NCBI RefSeq assembly: GCF_003474435.1
Contig: NZ_QRNF01000012.1
Location: forward strand, 24,397-88,396
Length of the DNA: 64,000 nucleotides
Source of the DNA: Ruminococcus sp. AF46-10NS
GTDB lineage: Bacteria; Bacillota; Clostridia; Lachnospirales; Lachnospiraceae
Direction: 5' to 3'
Of the stretch, positions 15,550-24,709 are shown in pieces. Both the position numbers and the translations under genes were made by a program. The notes below the pieces were generated by a model that saw only the letters and a list, made by a program, of their open reading frames with translations, was not told the DNA's origin and ran no database searches. Within the stretch, counting starts at the first letter, position 1. The number at the start of each line of letters is the position of its first letter.

Positions 15550-17286
15550 TCAATGTAACCTTATTATAACGTCCTCCCCCCACCCCACCTCCACATTCGG
15601 ATACTCCTCATACCCGCCCACTCTCTGTGCGCCTCTTCTCAGGTATGCCTTGACCTTCTCCCCATAAAGAAACGGATCATTTCCTTTCACAATGCCCCAC
15701 TCCATAAGCAGTGCGGCGCTGCCGCTGACGAAGGGGGCGGCAAAGGAGGTTCCGGTGACGGTGGTATAGCTTCCGCCGGGGGTTGGGGCGGTAATGGATA
15801 CGCCGGGGGCTACGAGGTCGGGTTTCTGGATGGGGAGGTACTGGCTTCCCCTTCCGGAGAAATCTGCGTAGGCGTTCAGTCTGGAATCGTAGGCTCCTAC
15901 GGAAATAACTTTTTCAGCAGTGGAAGGAATGGTCAGGGTTCCCACAGCTCGCGGGAAATAAAAACCGGTTCCACGATTCAGCACATTTCCGCCTGGCAGC
16001 CAGAGGAAATACTGTCCGGAGCGCACATGTTTTCCACTTAAAAGGATCTTCCAGACACCGCTGTCCACATAATTTCCCACAGGAATGAAATCTATGTAGA
16101 TTTCCTGGGACAGCTGATAAGGGCCTGGCTTTCCGTAATAGATCAGAAGCTCTGTATTTTCCAGGCGATGCCGCTGGGGGCCCAGCAGTTCATACAAAGG
16201 ACCGATCCGCTCGCCTGACGGACTTTCCAGATAAATTTCCATTTCATCTTCATAATCTTTCCACAGCTGCACATTCAATGTTGACTCAAAAGCTCCCACT
16301 GCCAGCTGGCTCTCTTCTGTTTTTCCCTGCTGCAAAATTCCGCCTGCATGCCAGGGCTGGCTTCCATTATTCCCGGTTCCTGTGACGATCACCGTCCGCC
16401 CCATGACAGCAACCGTATCCATATAATTTTCCAGAAGAGAATCCCCTCTGTGAGAACCATAATTATTCCCAAAACTCAAATTGATCACCAGCGGCCTATT
16501 CAGTTCCAGCGCCTTTCTCACAAGATAATCGATTCCCTTGATCAGCTCTGTTGTCCTGGGAAAAGCGTTCTCCCTGGGAATTCCCAACTTTACCACCAAA
16601 AGATCACTTTCATAGGCAACACCACGGTTGAGACCTTCCGAAGCTCTGCCATTTCCTGCCGCGATCCCCAGCACCGCCGTCCCGTGGCCACTGGTATCCA
16701 CAGACGGAACAAGACGCCTGCCCTGGTTTTCTCCAAGTGCAAGCGCCTCGTCAATTTCTTCTTTCGTATATTCAGTTCCTGTGGTGTATCCCTGAAGTGG
16801 ACGTCCCGGAACGTTTTGATCCCACAGTGCAAGGATCCGACTGCTTCCATCTTCATTTCGAAAATCTGGGTGAAAATAATCAACACCTGAATCCACGATT
16901 CCCATAAGAATGCCTTTACCTGTCAGGGCGCCGACACCGGTCTGAAGCGAATGGATACAGCTGGCAGTTTTTCCCTGAAACACTTCAAAATAAAGCTGCT
17001 TCGGTTTTTCCATAAAGATCACATTTTCCCGGTTGGAATATCGATCAATCTCCGATTCCGGTAATGTGACAACTGCATAATTTCCAAGAAGTGGCACCGC
17101 CTGGATTCCGCTGCCCGAAAGGCCCGATTCAGGCCCTGTATATTTCACGATCACATCCCAGGTTCGCTCAATCGGATCATATCCAACATTCAGATTCCCG
17201 GATTTCTGACGTTCTTCTGAGGTAGCGTCTATGGCAAGGTTTAACAGATTGTCGATTTTCTGATCTGGCATATTTTTCCCGGTCAT
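15550..17286 (-). CDS. Subtilisin-like S8 serine protease (Csp-like)
   Basis: A 578-residue S8 protease with all three catalytic residues visible: Asp in GIVDSGVDYFHPDF (about 132), His in DTSGHGTAVLGIAAG (about 201) and Ser in GTSFAAPFVSG (about 515). A large insertion between His and Ser (residues about 320-430, QLWKDYEDEMEIYLESPSGE) has a jelly-roll-like character. This layout resembles the clostridial Csp germination proteases and related intracellular S8 enzymes. There is no signal peptide. The first ATG has no good ribosome binding site; the in-frame ATG five codons later is an alternative. It may process spore cortex enzymes, but that role is inferred. Confidence 0.85.
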   Translation of the reverse strand: MTGKNMPDQKIDNLLNLAIDATSEERQKSGNLNVGYDPIERTWDVIVKYTGPESGLSGSGIQAVPLLGNYAVVTLPESEIDRYSNRENVIFMEKPKQLYFEVFQGKTASCIHSLQTGVGALTGKGILMGIVDSGVDYFHPDFRNEDGSSRILALWDQNVPGRPLQGYTTGTEYTKEEIDEALALGENQGRRLVPSVDTSGHGTAVLGIAAGNGRASEGLNRGVAYESDLLVVKLGIPRENAFPRTTELIKGIDYLVRKALELNRPLVINLSFGNNYGSHRGDSLLENYMDTVAVMGRTVIVTGTGNNGSQPWHAGGILQQGKTEESQLAVGAFESTLNVQLWKDYEDEMEIYLESPSGERIGPLYELLGPQRHRLENTELLIYYGKPGPYQLSQEIYIDFIPVGNYVDSGVWKILLSGKHVRSGQYFLWLPGGNVLNRGTGFYFPRAVGTLTIPSTAEKVISVGAYDSRLNAYADFSGRGSQYLPIQKPDLVAPGVSITAPTPGGSYTTVTGTSFAAPFVSGSAALLMEWGIVKGNDPFLYGEKVKAYLRRGAQRVGGYEEYPNVEVGWGEDVIIRLH

Positions 17287-17349
17287 TATTAACTTTATTA
17301 TAAATATAAAAATCTTTTCCCAAAATATAACCTGTTTCTCTGTTCCCCT

Positions 17350-18273
17350 CTACCTTCCTGCATCCGGACTTTCAACATGAATCGTTCTAAATTCCTTAGG
17401 CGTGTATCCCATGATCTCGCGGAATACTTTTCCAAAATATCCACCTGAGCTGAAACCGCATCTCTCACTGACCGTCAGTATGGTTTCCGATGTCTGAAGC
17501 AGCATCTGCGCTGCCATCTGAACTCTGTATTCGTTTAAGTATTTCACTGGTGATGTCCGGATATTTCTGTTAAAACAACGTGTACATTCTCTGCTGCTGA
17601 TGTTCGCCGCAACCGCTATTTTTTTCAGTGTAAGCGGCTCCATATAGTGCTTTTGTATAAAAGCGATCATCGTTTTGATCCGCTCCAGATCTGTGATATT
17701 TTTGCCTGCAGATGTTTCCGGCATTCCCTGAAATATCTTAAGCAGGGTAAGCCACATCCTGGATATCTCTGTACGGATTTCAAATTCATACCCAAAACCT
17801 TCTTTTCGATTCAGCTCCACTGCATTCAGAAAATTCTCCGCAACCGGCGCATATGCTGCATCCTGTTTCTGCAACACAAATAAATCCAGCGCACGGTTTT
17901 TTATTACCGGGATCATATATTTTTCTGTAAGGATACTGTCATAACTTCCTCCCAGAAAGGCGGGATCAAACAAATGTGCATAGACTTTGCACCCTGGCTG
18001 CCTGTCTTTTGCGACCACCGCATGCATGACATTTGAATTTACAAAAATCATCTCTCCTGTATGTACCAAGATACTTTTTTCCGCTGTCTGATATTCAATC
18101 TCCCCTTCTAAGACATAATCAATCTCCAGTGCCGGGTGCCAGTGCCATGAAACACATTTGTCAATACATTCATCCAGTTCCCGGTAAAAACAGACATAGG
18201 ATCTTCTTTCGGATTCTGCTGCTATCAGTTCCTGTTTCTGTTCATTTGTCTGAAATGGCTGTCTGGATATCAT
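17350..18273 (-). CDS. AraC-family transcriptional regulator with cupin sensor domain
   Basis: A 307-residue regulator. Residues about 30-130 form a cupin-like ligand-binding domain (CVSWHWHPALEIDYVLEGEIE, then GEMIFVNSNVMHAV). Residues about 200-300 contain two helix-turn-helix units (LKKIAVAANISSRECTRCF and VSERCGFSSGGYFGKVFREI), closing with YTPKEFRTIH. The pattern HWHPALE is typical of sugar-responsive AraC proteins. It lies between the protease gene and the divergent small gene at 18493, with a 219-bp intergenic gap. Targets and ligand are unknown. Confidence 0.88.
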   Translation of the reverse strand: MISRQPFQTNEQKQELIAAESERRSYVCFYRELDECIDKCVSWHWHPALEIDYVLEGEIEYQTAEKSILVHTGEMIFVNSNVMHAVVAKDRQPGCKVYAHLFDPAFLGGSYDSILTEKYMIPVIKNRALDLFVLQKQDAAYAPVAENFLNAVELNRKEGFGYEFEIRTEISRMWLTLLKIFQGMPETSAGKNITDLERIKTMIAFIQKHYMEPLTLKKIAVAANISSRECTRCFNRNIRTSPVKYLNEYRVQMAAQMLLQTSETILTVSERCGFSSGGYFGKVFREIMGYTPKEFRTIHVESPDAGR

Positions 18274-18424
18274 ATTTCACATTCCCTTTTCGTTTAATAT
18301 TTTTCATCTGATTACCACTTATATCACTTGCAGATCTTAATTATACTATTTTTTTTCTATTTTTAACCTATTTATTTTTAATCTTGTCTTTATTTTGCCA
18401 TTTTAAGTCCTGAATCGTATTTTT

Positions 18425-18453
18425 TTCAAGACCTGATTCCTGTAAGATACAAT
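18425..18453 (+). promoter_or_regulatory. Sigma-A promoter of the 90-residue gene
   Basis: TTCAAG (18425-18430), a 17-bp spacer and TACAAT (18448-18453) lie 40 bp upstream of the ATG at 18493. The ribosome binding site AAAGGAGGGAAGC follows directly. Only one mismatch from consensus in the -10 box supports the call. Confidence 0.6.
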
Positions 18454-18492
18454 TAAACAGAAACCAGATATCATCCTAAAGGAGGGAAGCAT

Positions 18493-18765
18493 ATGATCAC
18501 ATACAATATTCAGTTAAAAAACATTGAAGATTTCAGAAAATACGCAAACATGAATGCACGGTTTCACATTATGGGATATCTCAGAATCCAGGAACACCTG
18601 GTCAATATGTATGACATTCTGGATATTATAGACGCCGGTGTTGTTGACGAAGCAACTTTGCTTCTCACACAATACCGAAAAGAAGAACTGCCGGCACTCA
18701 GAGAATATCTGATGACTTCCGGTCTGCTCAGAAATGAACCTTTATCCACTGATAAAATTGCATAA
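18493..18765 (+). CDS. Uncharacterised 90-residue protein
   Basis: A short monocistronic gene with a strong AAAGGAGG ribosome binding site, its own promoter and a clear terminator, so it is surely expressed as a unit. It starts MITYNIQLKNIEDFRKYANM. The first 20 residues resemble HPr-like proteins of Lachnospiraceae, but the rest (HLVNMYDILDIIDAGVVDEA, LPALREYLMTSGLL) does not follow the HPr fold and no phosphorylatable His motif is present. It is predicted helical and soluble. It is divergent from the AraC regulator and convergent with cstA. Function unknown. Confidence 0.65.
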   Translation: MITYNIQLKNIEDFRKYANMNARFHIMGYLRIQEHLVNMYDILDIIDAGVVDEATLLLTQYRKEELPALREYLMTSGLLRNEPLSTDKIA

Positions 18766-18768
18766 GAA

Positions 18769-18822
18769 AAGCGTGGAATCCCGGGAAAGCATTTCTTCCC
18801 CAGGATTTCACGCTTATTTTTT
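18769..18822. terminator. Convergent terminator between the 90-residue gene and cstA
   Basis: GCGTGGAATCC (18771-18782) pairs with GGATTTCACGC (18803-18813) with minor interruption and is followed by TTATTTTTTT on the plus strand. It ends the plus-strand gene. The A run before the stem (AAGAAAA) could let it work for cstA on the minus strand as well. Confidence 0.8.
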
Positions 18823-18825
18823 TAT

Positions 18826-20517
18826 TTATGCAGTTGCTTTGTTATCTTTCTCAAGCAGCTTCTTCACGCCCTGTATCGCTACCAGCACACCAAGGATCAG
18901 CAGTAATACTGCAAATACAAGCTGTAAGGTGTTTCCAAGATCCAGGCCTGTTGTTACCAGTGCCTTTGAAAGCTTTGTAATAGTCATACCAAGTGCCGTA
19001 AAAGTAACTGCCATCATAAATACCATCGGGATCCAGAGCATGCAGCCCTGACGTTTTGTTTTCTTTAAGAATACTGCACAGGCTACAAGCGCGAGTACAG
19101 ATAACAGCTGGTTTGCGGAACCGAACAGCGGCCAGATCTCAGCATAGCCGACCTTTGTAAGCATGTAGGCAAGTACCAGTGTAATGACTGTTGCAAAGTA
19201 TTTATTTGTTACTACCTTCAGGAACGGGCTCATGTTTTCCTCATCTGTATCAGAATCAAGGAAAAATTCCTGGAATGACAGACGTCCGACTCTGGCTACA
19301 GAATCAAGAGAGGTCAGTGCAAATGCGGATACAGCAAGGTTGATCAGGGTAAATACCAGTGAATGCGGAAGGCCAACTACAGAAAGGAAGTTTGCGATAG
19401 CACCTGCAAAAATCTGCGGCTGTGTTGTAAGTCCCTGTGCTGCTGCTTCACCGTCTGCAAAGGATGCAACTGCGATCAGTGCGATGATGGCAAGCATACT
19501 TTCCATCAGCATTGCTCCAAAGGAAACAGGAAGCATGTTTTTCTCATTTTTAATCTGCTTGGATGCAGTACCGGAAGATACCAGTGAATGAAAACCGGAA
19601 ACAGCACCGCAGGCGATAGTTACAAACAGGATCGGGAACATATACTGTCCGTCTACATTAAAGCTTGTAAATGCCTTCAGGTTGCAGGAAGGATTGGCTA
19701 CAAATACACCGATAACCGCACCGACGATCATAAAAATGAGCAGATAGCTGTTCAGATAATCACGTGGCTGAAGCAGTGCCCATACAGGAGCGACACTGGC
19801 GATCAGGATGTATACAAAAATGATGATATGCCAGGTTCCAAGGCTTACATACATAGGGAAATTAAGTCCCAGCACAATTGCTGCTACCAGCAGTAAAATT
19901 GCGACTGCAGTGTTGACCCATTTGTTGAATTTTGTATATTTAAGGAAAAATCCAAGTGCAACAGCCTCAAATATAAATAACATGGAAGTAGTTGCAACAG
20001 CTCCGTTTGCCGCTACCTTTGTAACTGTTCCTGCATCATTTGCGACAAATCCGTTAAAGGTTCCTGCTACAACATCTGCAAATGCGGCAACGACCAGAAT
20101 ACAGAACAGCCAGCAGAATAAAAGAAATAATTTTTTTCCAAGCTTTCCGATATACGCTTCGATGATATATCCGATGGTACGTCCTTTATTCTTTACAGAT
20201 GCGTACATGGATGCAAAATCCTGAACAGCTCCGAAGAACACGCCGCCGATGAGGATCCAGAGCAGGACCGGAAGCCAGCCAAAAATTGCGGCCTGAATCG
20301 GTCCGTTGATGGGACCTGCACCTGCTATGGATGCAAACTGATGGCCAAATACTACATTTGTATCCGCCGGTACATAATCAACTCCATCCTCCATTTCGTA
20401 TGCCGGAGTTTTTGCTTTCGGATCAATGCCCCATTTGTTCTGGAGATAACGGCCATACAGAAGATATGCACCTCCGAGAACTACGATGGCTATGATCATC
20501 ATTGTTATTCCGTTCAT
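18826..20517 (-). CDS. cstA: CstA family transporter (carbon starvation protein A)
   Basis: A 563-residue polytopic membrane protein of the CstA family, which imports pyruvate or peptides. Signature segments: GVDYVPADTNVVFGHQFASI and GAGPINGPIQAAIFGWLPVL near residues 50-90, GRTIGYIIEAYIGKLGKK, and CGAVSGFHSLVSSGTASKQI near residue 290. The C-terminal half holds LTSLDSVARVGRLSFQEFF. The ATG at 20515-20517 is chosen because AGGAAAGAGAG precedes it; the longer open frame reads through the T-box terminator. The gene is under a T-box leader, so expression should respond to an uncharged tRNA. This points to amino-acid or peptide uptake rather than general carbon starvation. Confidence 0.92.
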   Translation of the reverse strand: MNGITMMIIAIVVLGGAYLLYGRYLQNKWGIDPKAKTPAYEMEDGVDYVPADTNVVFGHQFASIAGAGPINGPIQAAIFGWLPVLLWILIGGVFFGAVQDFASMYASVKNKGRTIGYIIEAYIGKLGKKLFLLFCWLFCILVVAAFADVVAGTFNGFVANDAGTVTKVAANGAVATTSMLFIFEAVALGFFLKYTKFNKWVNTAVAILLLVAAIVLGLNFPMYVSLGTWHIIIFVYILIASVAPVWALLQPRDYLNSYLLIFMIVGAVIGVFVANPSCNLKAFTSFNVDGQYMFPILFVTIACGAVSGFHSLVSSGTASKQIKNEKNMLPVSFGAMLMESMLAIIALIAVASFADGEAAAQGLTTQPQIFAGAIANFLSVVGLPHSLVFTLINLAVSAFALTSLDSVARVGRLSFQEFFLDSDTDEENMSPFLKVVTNKYFATVITLVLAYMLTKVGYAEIWPLFGSANQLLSVLALVACAVFLKKTKRQGCMLWIPMVFMMAVTFTALGMTITKLSKALVTTGLDLGNTLQLVFAVLLLILGVLVAIQGVKKLLEKDNKATA

Positions 20518-20560
20518 AATATCAACTCTCTTTCCTTTGTGTTTTTTACTTTTATATATT

Positions 20561-20845
20561 AAAAAAGCCCTTGCTATCCTTTTGGATAACAAAGGCGGAA
20601 TGTTCCGTGGTACCACTTTGTATTATCATATTTATCACTAAATACAACCACTTAGTGCTGTCTCTTCAAACAGCCTCTTCTGTAACGTGAAGACTACGTC
20701 CCGGCTTACTTGACCTTTCTATTCAGCGGGATGCTCCCAGGTGATATCACAAAATACCTTCTGCCGCTTCTCACCAGCTGCGGCTCTCTGTGATCCGGTC
20801 TGCTTCTTGTGATCTGTCCTGTTCCATGCATTTCTCTTTTTTATT
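20561..20845 (-). promoter_or_regulatory. T-box riboswitch controlling cstA
   Basis: The minus-strand leader has the T-box landmarks in order: a stem I region with CAGAGAG and a distal hairpin (GCCGC..GTGAGAAGCGGC) around 20770-20800, the antiterminator sequence AAAGTGGTACCACGGAA at about 20603-20620, and a strong terminator (20596-20567, stem around AAAA) followed by six Ts. The 3' side of the specifier loop reads TGATATCACCTGGGAG, which fits ATC (isoleucine) as specifier codon; that reading is tentative. Uncharged tRNA would prevent termination and switch cstA on. Confidence 0.88.
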
Positions 20846-21026
20846 TATCTAATGTTTTACTCCTTTTTTTATAAAAATTCAATAAATAATTTATATATAT
20901 TTTACAAATTTACATATGTTTTTTTGTGTATTTTTTAGGTCGAAAATAAAATATGGCGTATGCAACGAATCCAGATCCCAGCTTTGCTTTACGCTCCGTT
21001 TTCCGTCACATACGCCACATTACCCA

Positions 21027-21247
21027 TTATTCAGAAAATGTATATCTTACCATGTATCCTTTTCCGTCACCGGTTACGATCACGACTCCGCCATCGGGAT
21101 TCTCAATCTTATCAATGATCGGAAATCTTCCTTTTTCTTTTACAAAAGCTTCCGGCTCTCGATCTTTGCTTCAACGATCTCCTGCTGAGAATGACGATCG
21201 CCGCCACAGGGATTAATGGTTTCAATAATGATCTCATATTCCTTCAT
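21027..21247 (-). pseudogene. Small uncharacterised protein, split by a one-base deletion
   Basis: The first frame starts at the ATG 21245-21247, just downstream of GAGGTGAAGGGT, and reads MKEYEIIIETINPCGGDRHS before a stop at 21140. The second frame continues with PEAFVKEKGRFPIIDKIENP and GGVVIVTGDGKGYMVRYTF, ending at 21027. One extra C near 21154 (AGCCCGG instead of AGCCGG on the minus strand) joins them into a 73-residue protein. The joined product has even, beta-rich composition and looks like a genuine small gene. I do not recognise a family. It lies between cstA's leader and the nitroreductase gene. Confidence 0.6.
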
Positions 21248-21386
21248 ACCCTTCACCTCTTTCATTTAGTTCAGTTTTCTGGTTCTTATACTTACATTTT
21301 ATCGTAAAAATACCGGTTATGCAAAATGCGTTCTGCACAAATTTCCAGAGGATTTATTGGTATTTTTTACTATGTTCAGAATTTTT

Positions 21387-21884
21387 TCATTCTACAAAGT
21401 GGATCCTGCTCTCATCAAAACGGTCCTGCTGCTTTCTGCTCTCTGCCGGGTATCCCAGGGCAAAAAGAGAAAATACCTCCACATTCTCCGGAAACTTCAG
21501 AATATCATGGACCAGCGCCATGCGATCCTCAAACGGTGCAATTCCGATCCACACGCCGCCAAGTCCCAGTGCATCCGTTTCCAGCCAGATATTCTCCTGT
21601 GCGATAGACATATCGATCTGTGCCATATCCTGAACAGGCAGTCCCTCTTTCCGATATACCGGAACGATCACAACCGGAGCCCCTGCCGCACATCCTGAAT
21701 AGGGAGTGGCTTTGGAAAGCTCCAGGATCTTCTCCTTATCTGTTACAACATAAAATTCCCATGGCTGCTGATTACATGCGCTTGGCGCCTGCATACCTGC
21801 TTTCAGGATCTGAAGGATCTTTTCCTTCTCTACGGGTTTATCTTCATATTTACGGATACTTACTCTGTGAAAAATATTCTCCAT
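21387..21884 (-). CDS. Nitroreductase family FMN-dependent oxidoreductase
   Basis: A 165-residue nitroreductase-fold protein, short but complete. FMN-binding features are RVSIRKYEDKPVE at the N-terminus (Arg contacting the FMN phosphate), AGMQAPSACNQQPWEFYVV, and GLGGVWIGIAPFEDR plus FSLFALGYPAE in the C-terminal half. These enzymes use NAD(P)H to reduce nitroaromatics, quinones or flavins; the natural substrate is unknown. It appears monocistronic, with the alcohol dehydrogenase gene upstream on the same strand after a 159-bp gap. Confidence 0.9.
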   Translation of the reverse strand: MENIFHRVSIRKYEDKPVEKEKILQILKAGMQAPSACNQQPWEFYVVTDKEKILELSKATPYSGCAAGAPVVIVPVYRKEGLPVQDMAQIDMSIAQENIWLETDALGLGGVWIGIAPFEDRMALVHDILKFPENVEVFSLFALGYPAESRKQQDRFDESRIHFVE

Positions 21885-22043
21885 GCTATTTTCTCCTCGT
21901 CTATATAATCTGCATTACGTTTCCGGTTTAATTTTGTCAGTCGGACTCCGCATCTTTCTCTGACAAATTCCTCCGATTATTTTAACACAGTTTTTTACAG
22001 ACGGACAGACTTCATTTCTGTAAACGTTTATATGACATCATAT

Positions 22044-23075
22044 TCATTCTTTTTCCTGCACATTGATGATAACCTTCATAGTTGTCTCGCGGTTTTCATC
22101 AATATACTGATAAGCCTTCAGATAATCTTTGAACTTAAATGTCTTTGAGATCAGTGGCTTTAAATGAACCTTTCCGGCATTTACAAGATCAATGGCATCT
22201 ACATAATCATCATGGCGGTACATCATGGTGCTCTTGATATCCAGCTCATGGTCATTGGCAACAGCAAGGTCGACGGTTGCCATATCCGCAAATACTGCTA
22301 CCAGTACGATCACGCTGCCCTTTCGCGCATACTGGATGGCCTGTCCCATAGTGATGTTGTTTCCGGCACAGTCGTAGATCACATCTGCCTTATCCGGACC
22401 AAACGCATCTACCAGTGCCTCTCCGAAATTTTTCTCCTTTGTGTTTACACAGATATCAATGCCGCACTCTTTTGCTTTTGCAAGACGGAGGTCACTGACA
22501 TCTGTGATCATAACTTTGGCCGCACCCATTCCCTTGGCTGTCTGTGCAACAAGGTTTCCGATCGGACCTGCACCGATCACTGTGATATTCATTCCCTTTA
22601 CATCGCCCATTTGCTTCACTGCATGAACTGCAACTGCCAGCGGTTCGATCATGGCCCCTTCCTCGTAGGACATCTCTTCCGGGATCGGTGTTACCTTGGA
22701 AGCATCCACTGCAAAAAATTCAGATGCTGTTCCAGTTGTCTGGAAGCCCATAACCTTCAGTTCTTCGCAGAGATTGTATTTGCCATGACGGCACGGATAA
22801 CAGTGTCCGCAGTATACCTGAGGCTCGATGGTTACTTTCTGGCCAACTTTAAAACCTGTCACATTCTTTCCAAGTTCTGTGATCTCACCGGAAACCTCAT
22901 GTCCCTGTGTCACCGGATATTTGGTAAACGGGTGCTTACCGTGGTATACATGGATATCTGATCCGCAGATACCAATGTTCATGATCTTAACAAGAACCTG
23001 GTCATCTCCCACTTTCGGAACATCTACCTCTCTGAAAATAATCTCTCCTGGATTTGTCATTACCTGCTGAATCAT
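22044..23075 (-). CDS. Zinc-dependent alcohol/polyol dehydrogenase (MDR family)
   Basis: A 343-residue medium-chain dehydrogenase. The catalytic zinc ligands are visible in GICGSDIHVYHG (Cys about 38) and TQGHEVSGE (His and Glu about 62-63). The structural zinc site is CGHCYPCRHGKYNLC. The Rossmann motif is VIGAGPIGNLVAQTAKGMGA near residue 170, followed by ITDVSDLR, whose Asp favours NAD over NADP. Overall it resembles sorbitol/L-iditol dehydrogenases and threonine dehydrogenase-like enzymes. The substrate is probably a sugar alcohol, which would fit the ROK repressor gene upstream on the same strand; that link is inferred. Confidence 0.9.
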   Translation of the reverse strand: MIQQVMTNPGEIIFREVDVPKVGDDQVLVKIMNIGICGSDIHVYHGKHPFTKYPVTQGHEVSGEITELGKNVTGFKVGQKVTIEPQVYCGHCYPCRHGKYNLCEELKVMGFQTTGTASEFFAVDASKVTPIPEEMSYEEGAMIEPLAVAVHAVKQMGDVKGMNITVIGAGPIGNLVAQTAKGMGAAKVMITDVSDLRLAKAKECGIDICVNTKEKNFGEALVDAFGPDKADVIYDCAGNNITMGQAIQYARKGSVIVLVAVFADMATVDLAVANDHELDIKSTMMYRHDDYVDAIDLVNAGKVHLKPLISKTFKFKDYLKAYQYIDENRETTMKVIINVQEKE

Positions 23076-23241
23076 ATCTTATTTCCTCCTCGTCTATTTT
23101 TTGTGATTTATTTCGCTTTTATCTTTTATTAATTATTTTATTAAAGTGACTATATTATCATTCCTGTAAACTCATTTGTCAATAGTGTTTCCTGTGTTTC
23201 TACTTATTGTACAAATTATCGTTTTTATTTTTATGCACATT

Positions 23242-23405
23242 GTAAAGCGGACATTCGCAATCCGCTTCGCTACTTGCTCATGAACGCAGTCGCTTCGCGA
23301 TCTGTCAGTGGAAGCTTTCAACTCCCACTGACATAAGCATCCCCCCTCACCCGCCGCTTAATGCTCCGCGCACTTGAAGCGGGGGAATGCTTATCTGCGT
23401 TCAAG
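23242..23405. repeat. Hairpin-rich 164-bp repeat, copy A
   Basis: Nearly identical to the segment at 63601-63763, differing by four substitutions and one C. It contains nested inverted repeats: GCGGA/TCCGC; GAACGCAG/CTGCGTTC as outer arms; GTCAGTGG/CCCACTGAC; and ATAAGCAT-CCCCC/GGGGG-A-ATGCTTAT. It carries no ORF. It lies after the ROK gene and before the dehydrogenase gene. A small mobile repeat (MITE or REP-like) or a structured RNA are the two options. Confidence 0.85.
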
Positions 23406-23518
23406 CAAACAATACAGTAAAACAGCGATAGAAAAAGCTCTCAGATCCGACACGACCATTTCTGATACATGACAGATATGCGAGCTCAATTCTCATAAAT
23501 CCATATAACTCTGTATTC

Positions 23519-24624
23519 TTATATATTCCTGATCAGTTCATAAAAAAAGTGCTTCGCCGCACCGACTGCTGACGCTTCCTTTCTGTAAGTACAGTTCTTC
23601 AGATATCGGATATCACAGTCAAAGCCGTTGTATTCCATAACCTTTTCCCCGAGAGGAATCATATGATCGGCAAGATATCCACCAACTTCTCCACCAAGGA
23701 TGATATCCATATCATAAGCCATTCTGAGATTGGAGATCAGCACAGCCAAATGATCCAGATATTCTGCCCACTTCTTCTCTGCTTCACTGTTTCCGTGGGA
23801 AAGTGCCTCCATAAACTGCTCCAGAGTTTCATACCTTCCAGCTGTCAGTGCACTGGCAGCACAGTAGGCATCTGCACAGCCTTTCTTGCCGCAGTAGCAC
23901 TTCCGTCCACCCGGAACCAGGATCATATGGCCGAACTCTCCTGCTTTCCGGTTCTGTCCTGCAAACAATTTCCTGTCAATACAGAAAGCTCCTCCCAGAG
24001 TATTATTCAGTGAAAGATATATGGCATCCTGATACTGGTTAATGTCCTCTGCCAGCATAGCTGCATTGGCATCATTTTCAAAACAGACAGGGCAGGAAAA
24101 AGCCTGTTCCAGAAAATTCAAGCTGTAATTTTCGATCTGCAAAGCATGAGACTTCACAACAAGATGCTGCTCCTGATTGATGATTCCCGGAATGGATATC
24201 CCGATTCCCAGCAGTTTGTCCGGTTCATCCATATCCCCGAGAAATTTTTTTGCCAGAGAAGCAAGCTCCACACAGTAGGATATCTCCTGTGAAAATTTCA
24301 TTCTCACACGTTCTGTCTTCTCGATCTCAGACCGCATATTCACCAGCGTCATCCCTACATGATTGGCAGTGATACGAATACCCATTGCATAGCGGTAACC
24401 GGGATTGATCCCGATACTCTTGGCTTTTCTGCTCCTGTAGAAGCATATTCTCCGGTCTCCATAAGCACTCCGCCTGCCATAAGCTCGTTTACATTGGAAA
24501 GCACAGTAGGCATACTCATATTCAGATTTTTGGAAATCTCCACCTTTGAAGTGTCCGCATTATTCATCACATAGCTGACGATCCTGGATCTTGTATTATT
24601 TTTTTTCTCTGTTTTTGATGCCAT
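23519..24624 (-). pseudogene. ROK-family transcriptional repressor, split by a one-base deletion
   Basis: A NagC/XylR-type ROK repressor in two frames. The first frame from 24624 holds the winged helix-turn-helix (NTRSRIVSYVMNNADTSKVE and ISKNLNMSMPTVLSNVNEL), then goes off frame after YASTG. The second holds the sugar-binding kinase-like domain: GIGISIPGIINQ, FENDANAAMLAE, the zinc motif CYCGKKGCADAYCAASAL and DIILGGEVGGYL. Restoring one G near 24432 (GGAGGCAGAA rather than GGAGCAGAA on the minus strand) gives a normal 368-residue protein. As read it would be nonfunctional, but sequencing error is likely. It probably regulates sugar metabolism, perhaps the downstream dehydrogenase. Confidence 0.85.
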
Positions 24625-24709
24625 ATCAAACCTCTTTTATAAACTGTTTTACAAAAGATATGATAGCCTTTCCCTTTGAATTTGTAAAGTATTTTCTGTT
24701 GTTGTTCAG

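Noticed and set aside
18493..18765. HPr-like phosphocarrier
   Set aside because: Only the first 20 residues look similar; there is no active-site His or Ser motif and the remainder differs.
20518..20616. Longer start for CstA at 20616
   Set aside because: The extension overlaps the T-box terminator; the ATG at 20517 has a proper ribosome binding site and a standard CstA start.
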